DNA of 64,000 bases from Palaemon carinicauda (GCF_036898095.1 NC_090744.1:13504644-13568643), one strand, 5' to 3'. Numbered from the stretch's first letter, positions 51,073 to 61,559 are shown. Made by a program: numbers and translations. Notes: generated by a model not told the origin, from the letters alone.

Positions 51073-52128
51073 TGTAACAGGAGATAATTGAAAACTCAAA
51101 AGAATGGAGACGTTCAACAGATTGGACTCATAGCAATAAGAACAGTCAGCATTATGAGGGTTACCTTGCTGTATCAGTTGGTCCTAAGAGCTAATTTGAT
51201 AATGATGGATAGAAAAGTTGGTAGACACTTTAGATCTGTGTTTATGCCAAAAGGACAGATTTATTTTAAGGACTTCGATGGAAGGGGTACAGTATGTTAT
51301 TGTTTGAGAGTGGGCTGAATAGACAAAAGAGATTTCACGAGTGACTAGTTTGCTGTTGCTATTACAGAAGTGAAAATTAGTATTGCAATAGATAGAGATA
51401 GATAGATATAGATATATGCTGCAGTATATAAACTTTTCAAGAGATTGTTGTTGGCTGTGTAAGAATATAGTTCAGCTGTGAGTGAATTATCGATTGTTAA
51501 ACCCTGCTGCGTATCATTGTTAACAGTTTGTAAGAAAGTGAGCAAGTTGTGCATGTTTGGTCCTTGAATTGTGTTCATTATAATAGGGTTGTTGATAGGA
51601 ACTTATGATAATAGAGCAAGATGGCTATATATGAGAATGTAAGGAAGAGAATGTCGAGTAAAAAAATGGATTTTATTCCTGCAATCATTGAAAGGAAATG
51701 GTAGAATTGTGAAATGTTACTTTGATAGATACAGTTGCAAAGATTCCCTCGAACTATGTCTGACAGATATATTGGTAGAATGGTCTATTCAGAGAAAATG
51801 TTGAAGTGTAATAATGCCCTGAAATGAAGAGGGACATATTTCAGTTTTATAAGTATACTTAGAGAAAACTTCAAGTATATTAATGCTTAGAACTGGACAC
51901 GCAAATATTTCTGCTTCGGAAGAAAGGATGTTGGCAGTAAACCTAAGAATAGGGAAGTATAGAGGAAAGTGAATATGAGTTTAAGTTGTGATGTATACTG
52001 TGTGTTCTGAAAAAAAAAAAGGATGAAAATGTAAATATGTTCAAATGAGTTGTTATTGCCTGGAATATAGACTTGAAAATAGATTTACAAAAGTAGCTAG
52101 TTGTGTAAAACAAGAGAATATTCTGAGA

Positions 52129-52129
<1 letters not shown>

Positions 52130-52183
<54 letters not shown>

Positions 52184-52370
52184 GCAAAGCTACAGCCCTA
52201 GTTGGAAAAGTAAGATGATATAAGCCCAAGGGCTCCAACAGGGAAAAATAGCCCAGTGAGGAAAGGAAATAAGGAAATAAACGATGAAAAAAAAATAACA
52301 AAATATTTTTAAAACAGTAACAAAATCAAAACAGATATGACAAATATAAACTATTAAAAGACTTATGCCA
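52130..52370 (-). mobile_element. (ATT)n-tailed retroelement, subfamily B (LINE 3' end)
   Basis: (ATT)n 52,130-52,182, then the shared 3' region (agctacagccctagttgg, aatagcccagtgaggaaagg). It departs from subfamily A at aaaagacttatgcca, which matches the copy at 61,789. 5'-truncated there. Confidence 0.75.
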
Positions 52371-52941
52371 CCATTAAAAGAAAATTATATAAGAATAGGC
52401 AGAAACAGAAATGGATACTGAATAGTTGATGGATAATCAATGTAAATGTATAGAGCAATACTAGTGGTGACTGAATAGAAAGCTAAAAGTATAACTATGG
52501 CAGTAGCTTTCTAGGTAATGCTGCACCAAAGGTGTGATGAGTCAGCTTAAGACGATGTACAAATATTAATAGAAAATATCACCTTGGTAGCACTAATCAA
52601 AGTAAGGGATTTCAAACCAAAAACCTATTGAAAGGAGCCATTTGGGGAAGATGGAAGTGGATGACCCTGTGAGGGTAGAAGATCAGGTTTAGGATATTAA
52701 GATAAAGAATGCGAACGTAGTAAAAACATGGAACCTAAAACCATACTCATATACCTGGGGAGCACAGATCCCCTGTAGTGTTGTTAAAGTTTGGTGTCAT
52801 TCTTCATAAGCTAGGGTTCCTATAGAATGCCTTTTGCTTAGCCAGGTTTACAGGAATTTAGAAGGACTTGTATGCAGAGGGAGTTTCAAGGTGACCCTTA
52901 AGCTAATTTTTGTCAGTTTTAATCATCATCATCATCATCTA
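52371..52941. other. No gene seen
   Basis: AT-rich sequence with no recognisable coding or RNA feature. A short (ATC)n run (about 18 bp) lies at 52,922-52,939, directly before the LINE endonuclease fragment. Confidence 0.6.
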
Positions 52942-53034
52942 TTCCTATTGATGACACCAAGAGCAGAAAATGCATTAACCGAGTGGAGAGCTGTAAATAG
53001 TAGATTGTTACTAGCAAAGTTCAAATCAAAGCAG
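52942..53034 (+). pseudogene. LINE endonuclease (EEP domain) fragment
   Basis: A 31-codon stretch reads FLLMTPRAENALTEWRAVNS then RLLLAKFKSKQ. The arrangement 'LLxxPRAxNxLxEWxxVxxRxxxAxFK' is what I expect from the apurinic-type (exonuclease-endonuclease-phosphatase) endonuclease domain of non-LTR retrotransposon ORF2 proteins, which nicks target DNA to prime reverse transcription. Family recognition is from memory. The upstream part is replaced by an (ATC)n run. The downstream part stops exactly where retroelement subfamily A sequence begins at 53,035. It is a dead fragment, not a gene. Confidence 0.55.
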
Positions 53035-53333
53035 TGCCCGAGTGTACCCTCAAGCAAGAAAACTCTAACCCAAGACAGTGAAAGGCCATGGTACAGAGGT
53101 TATGACACTACCCAAGACTAGAGAACAATGATTTGATTTTGGAGTGTCCTTCTCCCAGAAAAGTTCCTTACCATAGTTAAAGAGACTCTTCCACCAAGCA
53201 AGAGAACTCTAACCCAAGACAGTGAATGGCCATGTTACAGAGGTTGTGGCACTACTCAAGACTAGAGAACAATGTTTTGATTTAGGAGTGTCCTCCTTGA
53301 AGAGCTGCTTACCAGAGCTAAAGAATCTTTTAT
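53035..53333 (-). mobile_element. Two tandem head fragments of retroelement subfamily A
   Basis: Two consecutive copies of the head half: 53,035-53,183 and 53,197-53,333. Both contain aagcaaga(a/g)aactctaacc, the cattgttctctagtc complement and a gagctgcttacc-like end. Neither has the 3' region or the ATT tail. Head-only tandem copies are unusual for a retroelement, so later duplication or conversion is likely. Confidence 0.7.
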
Positions 53334-53504
53334 GCTTGGCCAAGTAAAAATAGAAGTGTAAATCAGAGAGTTGGAAGGACTGATGATGTACAGAAAAGAG
53401 GGTGTGACAGGTATATGGTCATTGGTTGCCTGTTTTGATGGCAGTGAGATTGGTCAGGGAAAGGATTGTTAAAGAAAAGGCAAATGAAAATGGTTTTGTA
53501 TGTG

Positions 53505-53808
53505 GTGAACTGAGGTATAAAGGATGGAGTACAGATAGGAGAATTAATCCTTTTTGGACTAATGGTCAATGGATCACTTTTCCAGGACAGGATAATTTTA
53601 GAATTGTAGCCACCTTTATAAATCTCTTCCAGGATTTAAAAAGCAATGAGAGTAGGGTGAACTGAGGTATAAAGGATGGAGTACAGATAGGAGAATTAAT
53701 CCTTTTTGGAATAATAGTCAATGGATCACTTTTCCAGGACAGGATTACTTTATCATCTTAGCCACCTTTCTACATCTCCTCCAGGATGTACAAAGCAATG
53801 TGAGTAGC
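53505..53808. repeat. Diverged 152-bp tandem duplication
   Basis: The words gtgaactgaggtataaagga and ggatcacttttccaggacag occur in both halves, offset by 152 bp (53,505 and 53,657). The second half has drifted (aataatagtc for actaatggtc; ttctacatctcc for tataaatctct). No function seen. Confidence 0.85.
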
Positions 53809-54106
53809 AGGTAAGGCTAAAAGGGGTGAACTAGAAAACTAAAGTGTGTACTGCAGAGCTCAATACATGCGGTTATGTTGAATTGCAGTTATCGTTGCCC
53901 ATTTTGCTGGGGCTGGTAAAACTGTATATAAAAGTAATTACCACACGAGAAAGAATATCTCAGGAATTAATGGAAGTGTGGTTCAAGGAAAAGGAGCTTG
54001 TGTTCAACGAAGTAAATACTGGAGTTTGAAAAATAATCATAGTTTGAGTAGATGGTTAGAGAATGATAGTTTCAATAATCCCAAAGAGGTTTGCTAATGC
54101 ATAATG
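53809..54106. other. No gene seen
   Basis: About 300 bp with a 61-codon open frame (53,844-54,029) that has no recognisable motif. Confidence 0.5.
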
Positions 54107-54114
54107 TATTATTA

Positions 54115-54146
<32 letters not shown>

Positions 54147-54491
54147 TGCTAAGCTACAACTCTAGTTGGAAAAACAGGATGATATCAACCCAGGGTCCCC
54201 AACAGGGGAAAATAGCCCAGTGAGGAAAGGAAACAAGGAAAAAAAATAAGAACAGTAACAACATTAACATACATATTTCCTATATAAACTATAAAAACTT
54301 TAACAAAACAAGAGGAAGAGAAATTTGATAGATTAGTATGCCCAACTGTACCCTCAAGCAAGAGAACTCTCTTAACCCTAGACAGTGGAAGTCCATGGTA
54401 CAGAGGCTATGGCACTACTCAAAACTAGAGAACAATGGTTTGATTTTGGAGTGTATTTCTCCTTGAAGAGCTGCTTACAATAGCTAAAGAG
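54107..54491 (-). mobile_element. (ATT)n-tailed retroelement, subfamily A, near full length
   Basis: (ATT)n 54,107-54,146 followed by all conserved blocks up to gaagagctgcttacaatagc. Small differences from the other copies include an insertion (ctctcttaaccctag) in the head. Confidence 0.8.
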
Positions 54492-55742
54492 GATGTTAAT
54501 ACGCGAGTTGATTGTCATAAGGGAAAAATATAAATGAACTAATAGAAATGGCAGTAATTAAGTTAATTTTTTATGTTATTTTTTACTACAAAGAGATATA
54601 AATGTATAATAATAGTGGCAGATCATATAGGAAAGTTTGCTTATTAATTCATTGAGAGAAGAGAGCGCAGTACGTGAGACTTTAGCGAGTTTATGACTGT
54701 GTGCGTAACCATTTATAAGTATTCAGTGACAATATAACATGTTCTTCAAGACAGAAGTATAAATGTGAGAAGAATAAAAACAGGCGTAAGGCATAGAAAA
54801 ATGCATTTGAAGAAGCGTATATGGTGAAAAATGAGATACAGACTGGACATTTCAGCATGGAAGAAGTTTGGGGATGAGAATAAAAAGGAATATGTGGTAT
54901 GGATGAAGTTCTTGTAGTTGTTCCTCCCAGTGTATGTGCGAGTTTTTCGATTCTTAAGAAAAAAGAAAAACAAACAGAAAATGAGATAGGCAAATGAAAG
55001 GTTACAATAGGAAGATGTGTTTGGAGTAGTGAAAGATTACAATTATGAAAATGATGTCCATGCAAGGAATGATAAAAGATACAAAAATATTGTTAGTTTT
55101 GGAATCCAAAATAGGTTGCCATTTTTATACGTTAATATTGTTCCCATTTCTGAATGGAACGGTGTGCTAGGAGAAATTAGGAGATAAGCTAGTTCGTTGT
55201 GGGGTAGTATATTTTGCTGGTGTATGGATAAAGAAGTATATGTATACGTATTTTCTGTGAATGGTGCAATCACAATGTGTATAATTGTGCATGACACACA
55301 TGAACATAGGGGTGAGTTCAAGTTGAGACAATGTATGAAAAAAAAAATGAATATTTCACAATTTCTTAGTAAGATCTGAATAGTTGTGATGACAAAGGAC
55401 TTAGTCATAATTATCAGAGGATTTTTGCAATTAAAAAGGAAAGAAGCAAATGTTTAGGATAGCTCATTGAGTGAGAGAAGACTGGAATAATTAGAATGAA
55501 TTTCACAAATTTGGTTTGTGTTAGTGTATCTTATGATACTCTAAGAGTGAATGGTACCTGAAATAAAACAGTCACATTTCCATATGAACACCTTACCTGT
55601 AATTTGTGAAGTGAATCTCTCCAGTACTGTTAACGTATCCTTTTGAAAACTTGGAACATACTGCTAATTCTGAAAGAAAGTAAATATATTAATATTCTCA
55701 TACTTTTAGCTAAACTACAATTTAGGCATTCCAAATACAACA

Positions 55743-55743
<1 letters not shown>
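54492..55743. other. No gene seen (1.25 kb, AT-rich)
   Basis: Several open frames of 60 to 124 codons occur on both strands and overlap each other. None shows a domain, a good start context or a codon pattern that I recognise. They fit chance open frames in low-complexity AT-rich DNA. Confidence 0.55.
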
Positions 55744-55799
<56 letters not shown>

Positions 55800-56020
55800 G
55801 ATTATTATTAATATAATCATTATTATTATTATTAATATAATCATAATTATTATTATTATTATTATTATTATTATAATCATCATTATTATAATTATTATTA
55901 TTATAATTATTATTATTATAATCATCATTATTACAATTATTATTATTATTATCATTATTATTATTATTATTATTATTATCATTATTATTATCATTATTAT
56001 TATTATTATTATTATTATTA
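55744..56020. repeat. Compound (ATT)n / (ATC)n / (AAT)n microsatellite, 277 bp
   Basis: Long ATT array with ATC and AAT interruptions (ataatcat, tcatcattatt). Because the array has trinucleotide periodicity, it produces poly-Ile or poly-Asn open frames on both strands that should not be annotated. It is the expanded tail of the element fragment at 56,021. Confidence 0.97.
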
Positions 56021-56112
56021 GCTAAGATACAACCCTTGTTGTAAAAGCAAGGTGCTATAAGCCCAAGGGCTCCAACAAGGAAAAATAGCTCAGTGAGGAA
56101 AAGAAACAAAGG
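56021..56112 (-). mobile_element. (ATT)n-tailed retroelement, strongly 5'-truncated
   Basis: Only the last 90 bp next to the tail remain: gctaagatacaacccttgtt, aagcccaagggctccaacaa, agctcagtgaggaaaagaaa. Subfamily cannot be told. Confidence 0.8.
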
Positions 56113-56223
56113 AACAGAGGATGTGGCTGATCTTTCTCACAAACTTTTTTACTTCAATGGAACACTAAACTTAAGATATTTTTAGTGAATTCTTTGAATA
56201 TTTCAAAATTAAATGGCTCAGAA

Positions 56224-56368
56224 GAGTTCAGAGAGGTTGACGAAGTTCAAACGTGGAATGTGTATCATAGAATAAAATCAAATTTTCCTAAATCTACGAA
56301 ATCCCTAGAAGGATGGCACCATACTTTTAACAAGTGTGTTTCAATTCCTCACCAAACTCTCTCTAAGC
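56224..56368 (+). pseudogene. MULE / FLYWCH-type transposase C-terminal fragment, interrupted
   Basis: The frame starting at 56,185 reads EVDEVQTWNVYHRI, then KSTKSLEGWHHTFNK and PHQTLSKL. The spacing 'WNVY...(N/S)SxEGWHxxF......HPxxxKL' is characteristic of the C-terminal part of MULE-type transposases, often linked to FLYWCH zinc fingers in invertebrates; this is recognition from memory. The fragment stops at about 56,368, where the tail of another element begins. Beyond that element, 56,634-56,669 reads EQASTEFIRCKC in one frame, a plausible continuation (the family usually has 'KEQxxxE' here). The catalytic region is absent, so this is a relic. Confidence 0.55.
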
Positions 56369-56633
56369 TTGTACATACATACATATACCAAGGCACTTCC
56401 CCCAATTTTGGGGGGTAGCCGACATCAACAAAGAAACAAAAACAAAAAGGGGACCTCTACTCTCTACGTTCCTCCCAGCCTAACAAGGGACCCAACCGAG
56501 TTCAGCTGGTACTGCTAGGGTATCACAGCCCACCCTCCCCCATTATCCACCACAGATGAAGATTCATAATGCTGAATCCCCTACTGCTGCTACCTCCGCG
56601 GTCATCTAAGGCATCGGAGGCAGCAGCAGGGCT
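56369..56633 (-). mobile_element. RTE-like LINE 3' end with (TATG)n tail
   Basis: In minus-strand orientation the piece begins in a GC-rich part (gctgctgcctccgatgcc, gaccgcggaggtagcagcag), passes ctagcagtaccagctgaact and aattgggggaagtgccttgg, and ends in tatatgtatgtatgtac. I recall this sequence as the 3' end of an abundant decapod non-LTR element, with the reverse transcriptase upstream; only the 3' part is present here. Base composition is clearly richer in G+C than its neighbours. It sits inside the MULE-like fragment. Confidence 0.6.
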
Positions 56634-57065
56634 GAACAAGCAAGTACCGAATTTATTAGGTGCAAATGTTGAAAAAGTTAATACGAAATTATTCGAGTAA
56701 ATAAACAGAACAAAAAAATTCATGCAACTTACAACAAGGATGAAGGTAAACTTAGCCACCTTGGCCGAGGTCAGTACTCTACAGAATTCTCAGTTATCTA
56801 GTTCACTTTTTTTTTATCCCTTTTTAGATGTTTTGTCCATTAGGCATTTGTCCGTGTTGAGGGATTAGGCATTCTGTCCTTAGGCATTCTGTCCTTAGGC
56901 ATTCTGTCTGCTCACGATATAGTTTAAGTGCACTTGCACTTAACAGCTGGTTGGCGACCTCACTCCATCAGATTTGGGAAAGGGAAAACAGATTAGCAGT
57001 CTTTTATTTTGAAGCCTAAAAGTCAATTTCAAGGCAATAGCCAATAATATCTTTTGTGTTGGACA
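56634..57065. other. Possible MULE continuation, then 15-bp tandem repeat; no gene
   Basis: After the possible MULE continuation (56,634-56,669), no feature is seen until three exact-length copies of ttaggcattctgtcc at 56,865-56,909, with a degenerate copy at 56,840. Confidence 0.6.
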
Positions 57066-57082
57066 CTTATTATTATCATTAC

Positions 57083-57141
<59 letters not shown>

Positions 57142-57154
57142 TTATTATTATTAT
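57066..57154. repeat. (ATT)n microsatellite
   Basis: About 89 bp of ATT with one TTT interruption. The conserved tail-proximal sequence of the retroelement family is not next to it on either side. It may be a tail whose element has been lost. Confidence 0.95.
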
Positions 57155-57471
57155 TGTACAGTTCATAGGCTACCACAACTAAAACCTTCCCTCCTTGTCA
57201 ACCCAGGAAGGAGGAGGAGAGAATCTCTCCTATTTTCTGTAGTGCCTGCCCTGGCAGTATGCCGACAGCCAGCTTTCACAGCCATGACACACTGCTGCCT
57301 GATTTGTCTCGTTGCTAAACTGGTGTTCTGATAAGTTACAACCTGGGTAGGAAAAACTGACTGGGTGTCTCACCCTGATTCCCAGACTTTATAGCTCACT
57401 AGATATACACAACACTTCACCATTGGAAACAAGTCGTCAATGCAGACTGACATAAAACATTGCATAATAGA
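57155..57471. other. No gene recognised; slightly richer in G+C
   Basis: The part 57,170-57,400 is less AT-rich than its surroundings (ccttccctccttgtcaaccc, gcctgccctggcagtatgcc), so an exon remnant is possible. I see no motif or convincing splice pair. Confidence 0.35.
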
Positions 57472-57725
57472 TTATTTTTATTATTATTACTAAGATACAA
57501 CTCTAGTTGGAAAAGCAGGATGCTATAAGCCCAAAAGTACCAAAAGGGAAAATAGCCTAGTGAGGAAAGGAAATACGGAAATAAACTATATGAAAAGTGA
57601 CTATAATAGATCTTAAGATAAATCTGGCATATATCAACTATAAAGAGAGATTTGTGTCAGCCTGTTCAACATAAAAACATTCGCTGCAAGTTTGAACATC
57701 TGAAGTTACAAAGATTCAATTGTCT
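57472..57725 (-). mobile_element. Retroelement subfamily B (LINE 3' end)
   Basis: Short ATT run, then aagatacaactctagttgg and the shared 3' region. It continues with gtgtcagcctgttcaacat, aaacattcgctgcaagttt and gattcaattgtc, matching the subfamily B copy at 61,789. Confidence 0.75.
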
Positions 57726-58205
57726 TTCCACTATATAGTCAAAGCTGGAATAAAACATCTAGAATATTGTGTAATACTGACCTTGATAATTGTGATTGAG
57801 GGGGAAAGTCTGTTGCAACATAAAGAATAGTTTATATTTAAGAACTTCAGTATTCTTAAGCTGATCTTGCAACGTCTCTACTTGCAAAACTAACAAGTTT
57901 AGTTAATGATGCTCTGTGCTAAGACAGACCACGTCTCTATAAATGCACTGATCAGGGAAACACAATACATGACTTCATAAGCAGCACATTAAACTCTGAT
58001 ATAAATAAACAGTTCAAAGACCTTGTTATATATGCAGCAGCACTCCCCAAATCCTATCAAGCAATGCCTTTCTTTGTCTTGCAAGCAATTGCAATCATAA
58101 AACCTCTCGTAGAATCGATGAACAATTAAGAAAACACTGATATGCATATACCTTAAGTTCAATCTTGTACATTAGGGTTAAAATCTCACTGAATATGTAA
58201 ACTTA
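57726..58205. other. No gene seen
   Basis: 480 bp without long open frames, RNA-gene features or recognised repeats. Confidence 0.6.
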
Positions 58206-58579
58206 ATATTATTATTACTTGCTAAGCTACAACCCTAGTTTGAAAAGCAGGATGCTCAAAAACCCAAGGGGCCCAACAGGGAAAATAACCCAGTGAGGAA
58301 AGGAAAAAAAGAAATTTCAATAAAATATTTTAAGAGTAACAACATTAAAATAAATATCTTCTACATAAACCATGAAAAACTTAACAAAATAAGAGGAATA
58401 GAAATAAGATAGTGTACCCTCAAGCAAGAGAACTCTAACCAAAGACAGTGGAAGACCATGGTACAGAGGCTGTGGCACTACCCAAGACTAGAGAACAATG
58501 GTTTGATTTTGGAGTGTCCTCCTCCTAGAAGAGCTGCTTACCACAGCTAAAGTCTCTCTTCTACCCTTACCAAGAGGAA
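58206..58579 (-). mobile_element. (ATT)n-tailed retroelement, subfamily A, full length
   Basis: Short (ATT)4 at 58,206-58,217, the complete shared 3' region, and the head, ending at ctctcttctacccttaccaa. That end mirrors the start of the plus-strand copy at 50,626. The following words (gcagccactggacaattag) may still belong to a longer version of the element, but no second copy in this window shows it. Confidence 0.8.
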
Positions 58580-59300
58580 AGCAGCCACTGGACAATTAGA
58601 GTGCAGTAACCTCCAAAGTGAAGAAGAATTTTCAACAATAAGAAAATATCATAGGAACACTTGGTGGGATCCCTGAATCAAACAGGAAATTAAGAGATCT
58701 TTCTCAGCTCAGCAAATGAATACGGCTAGACTTGTTATCCTACCCCTCTAAAGACTGCATTTATCAATTGAGATAATTAGCTCCAGGGGATAGGGGTCAT
58801 GCACTGCCAAGGGAATATACATACGTTCTACTACATAGTGTATTAAGAGAGGTCGGACAGCAGGGTGGAAGAAAGGAGACTGAAGAGAGTCAGGAAAGAC
58901 AGAGGTATGGGAAATCGCTCAACGCGTGACTGAGACATCTGCTATACCTTAACCCACAATTATATACATTCTCTTTTACTTTCCTCGATGTTTTATTCGA
59001 TTTTCAACTGTTCTCCACTTACTTTCTCTTCTTTTCTGCTTCACTTCTCTCCTAACTCCTCTAGTATTCTGTCTCACGATTTTCCAAGCTTTATATCTAT
59101 GTACGTAACCTTTTCTACCAAATACATCACCCCTAAAACGTAAGGGTCAATTATTCAGTATTTGAAATCATTTAGTCATATAAATCATATATTTATACAT
59201 TTATTCATATTCAGACAATACCCTAGTAGCCTTAAACCTACTATTTAATTACCTGTATTAATTCTAGTTACCTTTATTACTATTTAATTGATAAATGTTT
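58580..59300. other. No gene seen
   Basis: 720 bp: first a purine-rich stretch (58,850-58,920), then pyrimidine- and AT-rich sequence. No open frame or motif that I recognise. Confidence 0.55.
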
Positions 59301-59302
59301 AT

Positions 59303-59534
59303 ATGTTGAACAGGCTGACATAACTTTTTATAGTTATATATGAATTATCTGTTTTAATGTTCTTAATGTCTTATTAAATACTTAGTTTTGATTTTTAATT
59401 ACTTCTTATATCGTTTATTTATTTCCTTGTTTCCTTTCCTCACTGGGCTATTTTTCCCTGTTGGAGCCCTTGGGCTTATAGTATCTTGCTTTTCCAACTG
59501 GGATGTAGCCTGGCTAGTAATAATAACGATAACG

Positions 59535-59594
<60 letters not shown>
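59303..59594 (+). mobile_element. Retroelement subfamily B (LINE 3' end)
   Basis: Starts at gttgaacaggctgacataac, the subfamily B signature just after the LINE stop region. It continues through tcctcactgggctatttttc and ttccaactgggatgtagc, and ends in an (AAT)n tail 59,518-59,594 with two AACGAT interruptions near its start. Confidence 0.75.
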
Positions 59595-59598
<4 letters not shown>

Positions 59599-60249
59599 TT
59601 AGTTCAATAAGTTACGTTGGTTAATTCAACCCTAAGCAGATTCACAATCTCTTCAAGCAAAGTCGTATCTACTTAGCATATGTCTATAAGAGGAATAAAG
59701 TTTATGTAATCATTATTAAAATGATATTACCCTTAGTAATTTCCCGCAGAAATTGACACGCAAATCTAGCACTGTGGCCACCGAGATTCCAAACCACGGT
59801 AGCAATTAAAACAATCATGTATTTTGAATTAGTGAAAAAACCCTCAATAAGACCAAAAAAAAAAAAAAAAAAAGGGAAAAAATCCATAAATATATAAGCT
59901 AATTTTACGTAATGTAAACTAGGGGAAAATATAACGTAAACTCTCTGATGATTGACTGCCCACACAAATTCAAGACTTGATAATGCTGAATTGTTACATA
60001 CCAATTGTAAATCCGTTATCTTAAGAAAATGAATTGTTATTGGACTCGTGAATTGTGTATAAGTCTGGTTTTTCAGACTGGACAACTTACAAGCGACACA
60101 AAACTTCATTATTCTAGCCAATAATTTCTGTTAGAATGTTTCATCGAGTAACACAACAACTGGGCCTGTACAACCCAATTATAATATGGAATCGTTACTG
60201 AAAATATTACGATACAGATGAATCGATATTGAATTACAGCTCTAAAAAC

Positions 60250-60330
<81 letters not shown>

Positions 60331-60546
60331 CTCCTCGCTTGTGTTTAAGATATATTTTTCAGTCTGGACAATATACGTTGTCAAACTAAATATATCGACA
60401 TTTATGTCAACAAATTGTTTTGCGAGAATGGTGTAGCATAGAACACAACAAATATAAAGTATAATTGTAAGTTAAGTAATATAATAATTATAGAATTAGG
60501 AACGTATGATATTATATTTAATTTACTTTCATACAGTTTTTTGTGC
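59595..60546. other. No gene seen; poly(A) and (AG)n tracts
   Basis: Contains a 19-bp poly(A) at 59,855-59,873 and (AG)n at 60,252-60,327 (about 76 bp). An overlapping 139-codon minus-strand frame (59,702-60,121) runs through the poly(A) as poly-Phe and has no recognisable domain, so I do not call it. Confidence 0.6.
60252..60327. repeat. (AG)n microsatellite
   Basis: Uninterrupted AG repeat of about 76 bp. Confidence 0.97.
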
Positions 60547-60547
60547 T

Positions 60548-60895
60548 TCCCCTGCCATCACACACCTTACAGGTCCTTCCCCTGCCATCACACACCTTAC
60601 AGGTCCTCCCCCTGCCATCACACACCTTACAGGTCCTTCCCCTGCCATCACACACCTTACAGGTCCTTCCCCTGCCATCACACACCTTACAGGTCCTTCC
60701 CCTGCCATCACACACCTTACAGGTCCTTCCCCTGCCATCACACACCTTACAGGTCCTCCCCCTGCCATCACACACCTTACAGGTCCTTCCCCTGCCATCA
60801 CACACCTTACAGGTCCTTCCCCTGCCATCACACACCTTACAGGTCCTTCCCCTGCCATCACACACCTTACAGGTCCTTCCCCTGCCATCACACAC
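60548..60895. repeat. 30-bp minisatellite, 12 units
   Basis: Twelve copies of cctgccatcacacaccttac followed by aggtccttcc, starting every 30 bp from 60,551 to 60,881; the last unit is truncated into cacacacgggtcc. The only visible internal variation is aggtcctccc at 60,601 and 60,751, exactly five units apart, which suggests block duplication. The unit is 10 codons long and lacks stops in at least five frames. Long repeat-peptide frames therefore appear on both strands (for example PSPAITHLTG on plus and CDGRGRTCKV on minus). With no start context, splice signals or frame preference, coding is not supported. Confidence 0.97.
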
Positions 60896-61295
60896 ACGGG
60901 TCCAACATGTGGTACGTCCCCCGCCCGGGGTCCTCCACCCTAACAACCAAACTCTTCTAAGCCTGAAATTCTGGAATCTATAGATATTGGGGGTGACAGA
61001 GGGGGACCAGAGACGACAGGGCATTTGTATTTGACAGTACATTAGCAAAATTGGGTAGTTGTAACAGACAATAATGATAGGGGCAGGTGATCGCATTTTC
61101 AGATTAGAAAACGAGTTCAGCATGATCAGAAACTCTTTAAACGACTCTGATTTTGTGAAAAAAAATCCCTCAACGAATAACAACATTTTTAGTTTTATTT
61201 CAGAAGCTGCTCTTCCGAAAATATTTAAATTTTAAAATGACATCTTTGCTCCTATGTTTTTAATTGAGTATTTTTTCTATTTACAATAAACGATA
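60896..61295. other. No gene seen
   Basis: 400 bp after the minisatellite. The first 60 bp are GC-rich (gtcccccgcccggggtcctc), the remainder is ordinary AT-rich sequence. Confidence 0.55.
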
Positions 61296-61353
61296 TCGGC
61301 GTCAATGGCCTCAGATGTCAGGATGCCAGAAAAATCGAAATCAATCAATTAAC
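61296..61353 (+). mobile_element. (AATC)n-tailed element end, truncated
   Basis: cggcgtcaatggcctcagat, then gtcaggatgccagaaaaat, ending in aatcaatcaatta. Same element as at 45,880 on the other strand. Only the 3' end is present. Confidence 0.55.
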
Positions 61354-61559
61354 AAATAGCGAAGCTTTGTGGATTTTAAAATCAAGGGACTGGTCACAAC
61401 AAGGAGCCAAGAATGGGGGGTTCCAGGGGGTGAGAAATTTGAACCCCACCATTTTTCTGATATCTTATGCCTAATTGTAACCAAACGAAGCTAAATAAAC
61501 CAATTTTAACAAGCAAGGCCTACGGGATGAAACATGGCGCTGCACTATAGACGATAAAC

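Larger units (their letters stand above)
48067..52000. repeat. Segmental duplication, block 2 (non-coding)
   Basis: Second, longer copy of the 45.1-47.6 kb segment; pairings are given under block 1. Extra DNA here includes two (ATT)n-tailed elements (49,758 and 50,626) and an internal imperfect 61-bp tandem pair near 49,228-49,350. No gene is seen. The stretch 51,071-51,330 carries a 76-codon open frame with no recognisable motif. Confidence 0.7.

Noticed and set aside
54691..55408. Overlapping minus-strand frames of 121-124 codons rich in Phe, Ser and Leu
   Set aside because: They overlap other frames on both strands, have AT-driven composition, and show no motif or splice structure I could defend.
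55722..56109. Poly-Asn and poly-Ile proteins up to 159 codons
   Set aside because: Direct translations of the ATT microsatellite and the attached element. Similar products at 47,973, 52,053, 57,056 and 59,388 are rejected for the same reason.
56523..56759. 78-codon minus-strand frame with a hydrophobic N-terminus resembling a signal peptide
   Set aside because: Its second half is translated retroelement 3' end (PAAASDALDDRGGSSS) and its first half is flanking DNA. The hydrophobic start is a composition effect.
60518..61186. 222-codon minus-strand frame with CDGRGRTCKV repeats, and 139-146-codon plus-strand frames
   Set aside because: All are translations of the 30-bp minisatellite, which is open in almost every frame. 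Overlapping frames on both strands cannot all be genes, and none has supporting signals.
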